From: Blastocladiella emersonii ATCC 22665
Taxonomy: Eukaryota > Blastocladiomycota > Blastocladiomycetes > Blastocladiales > Blastocladiaceae
Assembly: GCA_025594325.1 (NCBI GenBank)
Contig: JANHCV010000015.1
Coordinates: 1 to 64,000 of the forward strand
Reading direction: 5' to 3'
Length of the DNA: 64,000 nt
In this document: one piece after another, positions 55,115-64,000 of the stretch
Numbering within the stretch: position 1 is the first letter of the stretch
How the letters are laid out: every line of letters starts with the position of its first letter
Notes under the pieces: generated by a model
The model's database searches: none
What the model saw: only the letters and a program-made list of their open reading frames with translations
What the model was told of the DNA's origin: nothing
Translations under genes and position numbers: made by a program

Positions 55115-55358
55115 GAGTGTGCGCCCCCGACCTCGATGATGATTGCGTGTATCTCGTTTTTGATAAAAATGTATCCAAGATTCCACACGAAAAACTTGTC
55201 TCTCGTCCCTTGCCTCTCACCTAGCAGCCGCTCTTGTGAGCTCAGCTGTTCCGAGTCAACACGCCCTTGCGCCACGATCGCCTCGGCGCGCCGCTGCCGC
55301 CACCCGGAACGACTTCGACTGCGACTGCTGCTCAACCCGCAACGAAAAACGTAACACC

Positions 55359-56649
55359 ATGGACGGCATCCAAGTGCAGTGGATCAGCGACCACAAGGAG
55401 CGCGGCGTGCTGGCGGCGCGCGACTTTGCCGAGGGCGACGTGATCTTCGAGGAGGCGCCGCAGGTGTCGGCGCAGTACCTGTACAACTCGCAGTTCTTCC
55501 CGGCGTGCGAGTACTGTCAGGCGTCCCTCGAGGCGCCCGTCGACATGGCGCGCCGCCTCGCCGGCACCGACGAGATCCCCGCGCTGTGGGGCGCCGACGA
55601 GCTGCCGGGGCTCCCGCGGCTGCCGTGCCAGCGTACGCTTCGTTGACCTCGTAGATGGTGGTATCCGTGGCTGACCTGCATGTGTAGACGGCTGCGAGGA
55701 CGTCGTGTACTGCTCCGAGACGTGCCGCTCGCGCGCGTGGGACGAGTACCACCGGATCCTGTGCGTTGGCGTGAACCCGGTGGGCGACGCGTCGGACCCG
55801 CGTCCGGTGCTGCACCAGATCTACGACGAGTGGCGGTCGTTCCACTTCCCGCCCGAGACGGCGACGATCGGGCTGGTGGTTAAGATGGTGGCCATGATGG
55901 CGGCGACGGGCGACGACGACCTGTGGCGCCACTACAAGGCCGACCACACCAACGACGCGCTGCAGGTGGCCGCCAAGTTCCTCGACGCGCAGTTTGCCGA
56001 CCGCATCGACACGTTCCTGTGTCTGTTCCAGCGCCAGTTCGCGGGGCACGTCGACGTCACGCGCGACCTGTTCCTGCGCCTGCTCACGGCGGTCGCGCTC
56101 AACGGGCAGGGCGTCGGGACGTCCGCGTTCGAGGCGTACGAGCGCACGCTGCGCGACATGGCCGAGGCGGCTGAGACGAACGCGGACGCGGATTCCGCGG
56201 CGATGGTCGAGGCGGCGCTCGACCAGGTCGACGTGGTGCGCGCTATGGTCGACGACTTCTCGGCCGAGTTCACCCACGCCGAGGGCACCGGCCTGTACCG
56301 CGTCCACGCCATGCTCAACCACGCGTGCGACGCTAACGCCCAGATCGAGTTCCTCCACAACCGCAGCACCCTCGCGGTTCGCGCTACCCGCCCGATCCGC
56401 ATGGGCGAGGAGGTGACGATCAGCTACATGCACTTCCACGGCGACGACGAGGAGGAGGCGGACGAGGAGGAGGAGGCCGGCGCGTCGTCGTCCAGCCATC
56501 ACCATGGCCACGACCACGACCACGACGAGGACGACGGCTGCTGCGACAGCGAGGTCGATGTCAGCCAGCGCCGCGCTGCGCTGCGCGAGTACTACCTCTT
56601 CGAGTGCCAGTGTGCCAAGTGCGTTGCCGAGGAGCAGGCGCAGCACTAA
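55359..56649 (+). CDS. SET-MYND protein, SMYD5/SET5-like
   Basis: Two exons, 55359..55632 and 55688..56649, 411 aa; the 55-nt intron is GTACGC...TGTAG. The SET domain is split by a zinc-binding region: CEYCQ, then after the join CQHGCEDVVYCSETCRSRAW ending in HRILC. The catalytic part of SET reads MLNHACDANAQIEF, then TRPIRMGEEVTISYM, and a post-SET Cys cluster CQCAKC lies near the end. SMYD5/SET5 proteins methylate histone H4 or ribosomal and translation proteins on lysine. The insertion between SET and post-SET is odd: an acidic run, then HHHGHDHDHDEDD, a possible metal-binding loop. The substrate is unknown. Confidence 0.85.
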
Positions 56650-56782
56650 GGCCCGACATAATATACACCCAACACGTAGGAGTAGTTCTTCTGTACCCCA
56701 CACGCCTCGTCCCTTTCTCAACCAGCGCGATCACCGCTCATGTATCTCCGCTCCTGACCAACCACCACTACATGCAACGGCC

Positions 56783-57879
56783 ATGGACGCACTCGTGCAG
56801 GGGTTCCGGCACCTGCTGTTTGCGCTGTACCGCGCCGTCGACAAGAACAACGAGTCGAGCGCCGTGCTCAACGAGCGCAAGCTGCTGTACTCGCGCAAGA
56901 TCGCCGAGGGCGGGTTCGGCACCGTCTACCTCGTGCGCGACCTGAGCGTGCCCGGCGAGCGGCTCTGGGCGCTCAAGAAGGTCGCTGCGGGCGACTCGGA
57001 GTCGCGCGATGTACGGACGGACGGCGTGGCAGACAGCGAAGCGACGCTGACGCACGTTGCGGGGACCGGTAGGCGTTCCACCATGAGGTCCAGGCACACA
57101 ACGCCGTCGGCATGCACCCGAACGTGATGCGCGTCATCGCGTCGGGGCTCGCGGCCGGCGCGACGGGGCCGCAGGGGTTCATCCTGATGCCCTTCTACCG
57201 CGTAAGCGCTTCCCCGCCGGCCCGCTCACGGGTCGCCGACCACGGCTGACCCCCACCTCGCGCCCGCCGCGTAGAATGGGAACCTGCAAGACTTCGTCGA
57301 GCTGCGCACGGCGCGCAACCAGCCGCTGTCGGCAGAGCTCATCACGTCGTTCCTCAAGTCCATGTGCCAGGGCCTGCTGGCGTTCCACTCGCAGGACCCG
57401 CCGCTCGCGCTGCGCGACATCAAGCCGGCGAACATGCTGATTGGCGATGACGGGCAGTCGATTGTGCTGACGGACCTGGGCAGCGTGGGTCCCGCCGTGG
57501 TCGTGGTCGCGAACCGCGCGCAGGCTAACGCGAAGCAGGACGAGTTTGCGACGACGATCACGGCGCCGTTCCGCGCGCCCGAGTGCTTCTCGGTGCCGTC
57601 GGCGTGCACGCTCGACATGCGCACGGATATCTGGAGCCTCGGGTGCGTGCTCTACTTCATGCTGTTCGGCAAGCCCGCGTTCGACGGGACCGAGTCGTCG
57701 GCGCGGTCGACCGTCAACTACTTTGATCGGTACGTTCGGGCGGGCTGGGAACGAGGCTGCGCTGGGACTGACACGTCCGTGTGTGTAGCGACGACAACCT
57801 CACGAAGCTGGCCCGCGCCATGCTGCAGGTCGACATGGACAAGCGGCCGCTCCTGCGCGATATCATACAGCAGCTCTAG
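56783..57879 (+). CDS. STK16/ENV7-like protein kinase
   Basis: Four exons, 56783..57010, 57073..57201, 57275..57729, 57789..57879, 300 aa; introns of 62, 73 and 59 nt. The kinase core shows a Gly loop IAEGGFGTVYLVRD and the lysine in ALKKV. The catalytic loop is ALRDIKPANML, in which the usual HRD His is Leu. The metal motif is DLG in LTDLGSVGPA, and TDIWSLGCVLYFMLFGKPAFD follows. The sequence around DLGS, the TITAPFRAPECFSVPS segment and the overall small size place it in the NAK family near STK16 and yeast Env7, which act on Golgi and vacuole membranes. Asp and Lys catalytic residues are present, so activity is expected. Confidence 0.87.
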
Positions 57880-57935
57880 CGTTGTGCCCACGCGTGTATA
57901 TATCTCGTCCTCATTACACAACACCGCCTCGTCCG

Positions 57936-60900
57936 TCACGGAAGCAGCTGGTGCCCCGGGTGCGTGAGCCGCACCGCCTTGATCACCAGTCCCGCCGCCG
58001 CGGACGACGACGTCGCGCGCTCGTCCTCGCTGCCGAGCTTGTCGCTGGACCCCGCCACCGTCTTGCCTGGGCTCGTGACGACGCCGGGCGCGTCGCCGAG
58101 CACGCCCATGACGAGCGAGTTGATCCGGTCCGCGACCATGGGCGCGGATTCAGCGATCGGCGCGTCATCGGGCAGCGGGTGCGCGGTGCCCCCCACCGCC
58201 GCCACCTCAGTGAGCGCGGGCGACGGCGGACGGCCGTGCATCGACGTTGGCAGCACGCCGAGCGCGCTCTCCTCGACGTCGCTGACGTCGTCGACGGCGA
58301 GCAGCTGGACCACGGGCGCGTGCAGCGCGGCCTTCTCGGCGGGCGACATGGGCGACCACCCGAGCTTCGGGGACTGCACGGACGCGGACCCGGCGCGGAG
58401 CGGCGTCGATGGCATCGCGACGCCCCCACCGCTGCTCTCGGGCGCGTCGGCGGGGATCTGACGATGGACGGGCCGGACGAGCGTGACGACAGCGGCCGGC
58501 TCAGCGCCGCCGTTCTCAGCGAGGACGAGCGCGTAGTCGATGGCGGCGATATACGCGGTGGCCATCGCGGTCTCGACAGCGAGCGCGCGGAGCCGCTGCG
58601 CGAGGCCCGAACACATCCCGACGATCCGCTGGCGCATCGCGCGCTGCAGGGGCGCGAGCGACGCGAGCTGGCGGTACGTCATGGACAGCGACGCCTGCGT
58701 CGACCGCACGTTCGCCAGCTGCGTGTGCAGGTCGCGCCGCTTGCGCTCGAGGAGCATCCGGTGCCCGCTGCCCGGCGCATCGTCGCCCGAGGAGGGGTCG
58801 CCGATCAGCGGCGCGTGGTGCGACTCGAGCGTCACGGAGCTCGCGCCGGGGGTTTTGTTGGCGGTGGTGGTGCCGGCGCTCGCGGGCCGCTTGGACGCGT
58901 GGCTCGCGGACGCCGACGTCGCGCCGGACTGTGTCGTCGCGGACCCCTGGCGCGACCGGCGCCCGTGGTGGTGGTGGTGGTTGGTCGCGGGGAGCGCGCC
59001 GAGGTACCACGCGCCGTCCGTCGACGCGCGGGACTCGGACCCAGTCGCTGGCGCGCTGCCCGGCCGCTGCTGCTTGGTCGGGCTCGCGGCCGGCGTAGGG
59101 ACTGTGGACGTCGGCGACCCGGCTGCGCCGGAGACGTTTCGCGGGATGGCGCCGGCGGTGCGCAGGGCGGCGGCGTAGTTGAACTTGGTGACCCAGTCCC
59201 AGACCTCGCCCTCGGAGTGCGACTGGAATATGTACTCGACGTTGGGCGGGGTGCCGGCGACCGCGGGCGCGGCGGCCACGTCGCTCACGCCGTGCACGGG
59301 GCGGTCGCGGACCTGCGGGACGTTGGCGACGATGCGGAACGTGTTGGGGACGCTGACGCTGTGGTCGACGACGGCCACGGCGTCGCGCGTCGAGATGATG
59401 AGCGTCGGCGCGGGTGCTTCGGCTTTCGGGTCGTTCCACGCGAACGTCGACGTCCACGCCGCCGCTCGCCCGCGCCAGCACAGCACCTGGCAGTGCGTCA
59501 GGACGAGGTACCACTCCTCGCCGTCAGTCACGCGGCGGCCGCGCTCCTCGAGCCGGCGCACGGGCCCGCGCTTGACGAGGCCGACGGGGACACGGCGGCC
59601 GGACGGCGTGGGCGCTCCGCTTCCGCTCAGGGTCCCGGTACTCATCTCCTGGACCTCGGTGCCGCGCGTGGACGCGCGGCGGAGCAGCTTGCGCGGCTTG
59701 TACCCGACGACGATGGTAGCGAGGTTCCCGCCGTGCGGCGGGGTTGTGTGGACGTCGGCGGGCTGGATGCACTGGAACGCGTCCGGGTGCAGGTACGGGT
59801 GGTCGAGGAGCTCGCGGATGCTGGATTTGGCGCCGTCACGCACCATGCGGTACATTTCGCGCGACGCGGCCGTCTTGAACAGCTTGCGCCGGTGCACGTC
59901 CTCGCCACGCACCTCGCCCTGCACCAGGCCGTCCGTGTCGACGCACAGGACAAGTTCCGCGGCTTGGTTGTTGTCGTAAAAGACCTAAGCGCGACGAGTC
60001 AGTCTCGAGGCCATGGCCACCGATGAGACCGCGTACCGCGAACATCTCGATGGGCAGCTTGTAGTCGTTGGCGCAGTCGCGGATCCACTTTTCGCGGCTC
60101 GGGCGGTTCTTGTCCTTCTTGGCCTTGGGGTTGTACATGAACGTGTTGTTCATGAGCAGCACGTACGCGATGCGCTCGGGCAGCTCGGCGCCCGCGGGGA
60201 AGAGGTCCGGGTTCTGCGCCTCGTAGTGCGTCCCAAAGCACTCGACGATGCGCGCGTTGGCCTGCGTCTCGCGCGGGAGCGACGTCTCGAAGACGAACTT
60301 GCTACACGCGGCATGGTCAGTCAGCGGTGGTCGCCGCCACGAGTGACAAAGCGACATACCGGAACGCGAGGTCAATGGCCACGCCTCGGAAATCGAACCG
60401 CTGGACAAAGTACGCGCGGGCCTCGGCAAAGAACGACCCGGGACACGCCAGCATCTCGCCCCACTCGGTGCGCGCCACCTGCAGCTGCAGCCGGTCGACG
60501 TACTCGCGCGGCGTCTCGCGGCCCGGCGGCCGGTCGCGCGCGCGGCTCGAGCTGCCGTGCGTCGCGTCACCCCCAGTGTTGTCGCGCAGGGACGAGTTGG
60601 ACTTGGTACCCACCGCCGCGGTGGCCGGGGCGGGCGCCGACCCGTCGACCTGAGGCATCGACACCTTGGCCGCCGCGAACGCGAACGGCGACGCGGCGGC
60701 GGCAGGGACGACCGTGGCGTGGTGGTAGTCGGGCGGCGGGTCGTCGGCGTGGTTCGGCGTCGATGGACGCGGGCCGGACATGGACACGGGCCACAGCGGC
60801 GTGATGAGGTCCTCTGTCGCTGCCGGTGCGGCGGGGGTCATGACCGAGCCCGACGCCGTGGCCGCGCTCGCGAGCACCGGTGTCGCTGCAGACCGCGCGC

Positions 60901-61825
60901 CCGGCGGGACTGGCGCGCGGAACGGCGTGCCGAGCGAGTGCGCGCGGACGTGCCGGCCGCCGCCGCCGCCGCTGTGGCTGCTGCTCTTGGTCCCGCGGCG
61001 CGAGTGGGCCTGCGGTGGGTTCGCGGTCGCCGGGTGGACTGCGAGTGTGGCCTCGAGCTGAGTCACGGACCGCCCGTGCTGCGCGATCCCCGCGGGCGTG
61101 GGCGTCGGTGACGTGTCGATGAGGAGCGGCTGCACCGGGACGGCCGTGTCGGAGCGCGCGGGCGGGACCGCGAACCGCCACGAGCCCGAGTTGGTGCTGG
61201 CGCTAGGAGGAGCGGCGTTGGCCGGGTTGCTGCCCCACACGAGCGCACCGGCGCTGTTGCCGCGGAAGTTGTTGGGCCGGGGCCGGTCTCGGTCGCGCCG
61301 CGGGATCGCGCTCGATGACTCGCTGTCGTCGTGGCTCGTGTCGTCATCGCTGCTGGTCTCATCGTCGGTCGTCGCGCTCGTCGCCGACGTGTCCTCAGAC
61401 CGTCCGCGGCCGCGGCCGTGGCCGCCGCGCGGGAGACCGATGTCGAGCAGGTTCGCGGCGCTGCCCGTCGGGTCGCGCGTGGGTGTCGGTCCGAACGCGG
61501 CTGCCGGTCCGAACGCGGCGGACGGAGTTGCCGACGCCGAAGGCTGCGCGCCGCCCGAGAAGAAGCGCGGGCGCGGGAGCGACGGGTGCTGGATCGCGGC
61601 GGCGGGGAACACGGTAGCGGGCGGCGGTGCGGGGACGGCGCCGAGCGGGAACGACGGCGCGAAGCTCGAGATGGTGAGCGGCGAGCTGGGCGGTTCCGGG
61701 CTCTGCGTGCGGTTGCCCGGATCCGTGTCGCCCGTGTGGTCGGTGGTCACATCGAGCAGGTTACCCGTGGAGCCCTCATGGTGGCGCTCCAAGTCGCTGC
61801 CGCGCGGGAGGGAGGAGGGGAGCAT
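57936..61825 (-). CDS. Sec7-PH Arf guanine nucleotide exchange factor
   Basis: Three exons, complement(join(57936..59984, 60037..60301, 60360..61825)), 1259 aa; introns of 52 and 58 nt. The first 440 residues are disordered Ser/Pro/Ala-rich sequence. The Sec7 domain spans the introns: FDFRGVAIDLAFRKFVFETS, LPRETQANARIVECF (its Glu is the catalytic glutamic finger), and YVLLMNNTFMYNP. It loads Arf-type GTPases with GTP on membranes. A PH domain follows (WYLVLTHCQVLCWRG, then EVWDWVTKFNYAA). After a Ser/His-rich linker comes a helical C-terminal part (KRRDLHTQLANVRSTQ), as in EFA6/PSD, Syt1 and Yel1. Which subfamily is not certain. The gene shares its upstream region with DPH7. Confidence 0.88.
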
Positions 61826-62558
61826 GGTGGGGTAGTGCAGCGGGCGCGCGTTGTCGTCTATGTCTATGTCGATGTCTATGACTCGGTCGATTCGTCTAGT
61901 CTATCTATTGCAAGTGCATGGTGTGGTTGCCCGCCAAGAGAAGAGAGGAGAGGGGGGCGGCGGGGTCGAGCGCGGGTCCAAGGGCACACCCAACGCGCGC
62001 GGAGAGCGCCTGGGCGACATTTTGCTTCGAGACACGCGTTCAGGGCGACGCGTCGAGCACGTCGAGCATCACGGCGAGCAGCGAGTCGCGTGGGTGTCTC
62101 CCCTGCGAGACATCACGTGTGAGGCGATCAAATTCAGGAGAAGCCCTGAGCTGTTCCCTACCTACACGCGGTGGTGCGGGTCAGCGCCAGCTTCTGACGG
62201 GTCGACGCCAGAGGCGCGTACCAGGCGCGCAACGTCGTGCTCGACGCGGTCGGGGGCGCCGTCGTTGGTGTCGATCACGTCGGTGGGGCTGGTCTGGGTC
62301 TGCACTCATCGAGAACCGCATCGTCAGCGAGCCACACTCGACGAGGCGCATGGTTGCACGGGAGACGCACCGCCTTGTCCACGCCGCGAGCCGCCCGAGA
62401 ACGGTGCAGAGGTAGGCATGATGTTGAGGTGAGCGGTGATGGGTTTCCTGGGGAGCGTGTTGCAGCGGCCGCTCGTCGAGTCGGACACTCCTCTCGTCCT
62501 CCCTCTCCCTCCCTGCCGCCCTGAGGGCTCTCATGTATCGCAACTAGACGCACCAACC
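61826..62558. promoter_or_regulatory. Divergent upstream region (Arf-GEF / DPH7)
   Basis: A 733-bp region between opposed starts. It includes a simple-repeat stretch rich in TCTATGTC/TCGATG near 61,856-61,905. No gene is supported. Confidence 0.45.
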
Positions 62559-63703
62559 ATGCCAACGACGCCCGCCACGCTGCAAGCCATCGACACCGAG
62601 TACTCGGCCGACTCGGTCGAGACGTGCCCGTCGCGGCCGACGACCGTCGCCGTGGGCACGTACCAGCTGCGCAAGAAGCCGGGCGACGACGGGTCCGTCG
62701 AGAAGGCGCTGCCGCCCGACCGCCTCGGCCGCCTGTACATGCACACGCTGGGCGGCGAGGACGAGGACACGCTGACCAAGGTGCAGCGCATCGAGATGCC
62801 CGCGATCCTTGACATGAAGTGGGGATCGTGGACCGCCGATGCCGGCCGTGAGGGCGCCGACACGCTGGCGGTCGCCAACTCGGTCGGCCAGGTCCAGTTC
62901 TGGCGGCTCGACGAGTGCGGGACCAAGGTCAGCCACCAGGCGACGTACGCGCTCGACGACGACAGCGTGCTGTGCCTGTCTCTCGAGTGGAACAACCGCA
63001 TGCCCGGGTACGCGCTGTTCTATCGTGGAAGCCTCAACCTCGCGCCTGACAACCGGGCCCATGTAGCCGCACCGCGACGCCGCAGGTCGCCGTGTCGCAG
63101 AGCGACGGCGGTCTCACGATCCTCGAAGCAACGCCAGCGGGCCTCACCGCGACACATGCGTGGACGGCGCACACGCTCGAGGCGTGGATCGCCGCGTTCG
63201 ACCCGTGGCACCCGACGACGCTGCTGAGCGGCGCCGACGACCTGGCGTTCAGCATGTGGGACCTGCGCAGCGGCGAGACCCCGACCACGCCGACCTTCCG
63301 CAACACGCGGACGCACGGCGCGGGCGTGTGCAGCATCCAGGGCAGCACGCACCGCGAGCACCTGGTGGCGACGGGCAGCTACGACGAGTACGTGCGGACG
63401 TGGGACGTGCGGTCGCTCGCGCGCCCGGTGTCCGAGGTGCACGTTGGCGGCGGCGCGTGGCGCATCAAGTGGCACCCGAGCGCTGACCGCGCGGGCGAGC
63501 TGCTGGCCGCCGGCATGCACGCCGGGTTCTTTGTCGTGGACACGGACAAGGGCGAGATCGTGACCGAGTACACGGCGCACTCGAGTCTCGCGTACGGCGT
63601 CGACTGGTGCGGCAGCGCGCTCGACCGTGTCGCGAGCTGCTCGTTCTACGACCACGCGCTGCACCTGTGGAAGGCCGAGGCCGAGGCCGAGTCGACGGCG
63701 TGA
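62559..63703 (+). CDS. DPH7: WD40 protein DPH7 (diphthine methyl ester hydrolase)
   Basis: Two exons, 62559..63007 and 63067..63703, 361 aa; the 59-nt intron is GTACGC...TGTAG. The start IDTEYSADSVETCPSRPTTV, followed by AVGTYQL, is typical of DPH7/RRT2. Five or more WD repeats follow, such as ILDMKWGSW, VAVSQSDGGLTILE (formed just after the join), LLSGADDLAFSMWDLRSGE, VATGSYDEYVRTWDVRSLA and WRIKWHPSA, ending SFYDHALHLW. DPH7 removes the methyl ester from methylated diphthine on elongation factor 2, an intermediate step of diphthamide synthesis in the cytosol. Length fits the family. An upstream in-frame extension to 62436 is possible but has no better start. Confidence 0.88.
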
Positions 63704-63784
63704 CAGGGGAATAGAGAAGCCTGTTTGATTGGTTTCGCAGTGGGCTAGAAAGTTGGAGGGGCATCTATAGGACAGCATCGCGGC

Positions 63785-64000
63785 CTAGGCGGACACGGAC
63801 GACGGCTTGAGGAAGGCGTCGTTGCGCAACGCCGCGTACGCGGGCCGCACGAGCGACGTCTCGGCGACCTTGATGTCGGTCTTGATATCGAGGATCAGGT
63901 CGTCTGCGTGTGCGCGCACTGAGGTCAGCTACGGTTCACGTAATGAGAATGCGCGAGAACGTACCGAGCGACGTGTAGTTCTTCTCGTCGCGAATGTACC
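63785..64000 (-). CDS. 3' end of an unidentified gene (cut by window edge)
   Basis: Complement(join(63785..63918, 63965..>64000)). The last exon reads VRAHADDLILDIKTDIKVAE, then TSLVRPAYAALRNDAFLKPS, ending VSA and TAG. The previous exon ends YIRDEKNYTSL; the proposed intron is 46 nt (GTACGTT...CCTCAG), the shortest in the window. The peptide is hydrophilic and helical. I do not recognise the family. Confidence 0.5.

Noticed and set aside
53045-55186. 713-codon open frame antisense to HSP90
   Set aside because: Same antisense effect: Leu/Val/Asp/Glu-rich repetitive translation without any family signature.
57882-60026. 714-codon plus-strand frame over the Arf-GEF exon 3
   Set aside because: Arg-rich, no ATG at its beginning with context, and it overlaps the kinase 3' end; the minus strand carries a PH domain in a consistent spliced model.

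Overview
This window is nuclear DNA from a GC-rich eukaryote, most likely an early-diverging zoosporic (chytrid- or blastoclad-like) fungus. Genes are compact and carry many tiny introns (about 46-184 nt). Almost all introns start GTACG/GTGCG/GTATG and end GTAG, CTAG or CAG. Housekeeping genes have strong G/C at third codon positions. Fungal-type proteins (Oac1-like carrier, Mzm1/LYRM7, Atp12) sit beside a CFAP97/Hemingway ciliary protein and a class C GPCR, which fits a flagellated fungus. The species is an inference. All exon joins were made by eye from splice motifs and reading-frame continuity.

Layout. 0.5-22.2 kb: single-pass membrane protein, APC/C activator (Cdc20/Cdh1 family), C2-domain protein with a Tyr-Pro-Pro-rich tail, six-exon class C GPCR with a periplasmic-binding-protein-like ectodomain and a PH-like tail, Trx-Grx-Grx glutaredoxin, cytosolic leucyl-tRNA synthetase, CFAP97-like protein, 4-TM protein, coiled-coil protein, COQ2. 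23.6-33.6 kb: four tandem members (A-D, plus strand) of an unrecognised intronless family of about 690 aa; B and C are intact, A carries a 754-bp insertion, D is decayed. 33.8-41.0 kb: Oac1-like carrier, B12D/NDUFA4-like subunit, LYRM7/Mzm1, ATP12 and an SLC35F-type transporter, so four of the five are mitochondrial. 41.6-51.8 kb: a 3,017-bp near-perfect inverted repeat. Each arm carries a complete secreted subtilisin and a 58-aa membrane protein. The 4.16-kb spacer holds two more family members (E, F) on the minus strand. F is cut exactly at the inner edge of the right arm. 52.8-64 kb: HSP90, SMYD5/SET5-like SET-MYND protein, STK16/ENV7-like kinase, Sec7-PH Arf-GEF, DPH7, and the 3' end of an unidentified gene.

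The most unusual feature is the family array combined with the palindrome. Six copies of a lineage-specific, lower-GC, intronless gene share a promoter-proximal motif. They show every stage from intact to dead, and a recent inverted duplication has broken one of them. The function of the family is unknown; an F-box-like N-terminus is only a suggestion. Long open frames antisense to LeuRS, HSP90, the subtilisins and the Arf-GEF are treated as shadows of GC-rich coding DNA.
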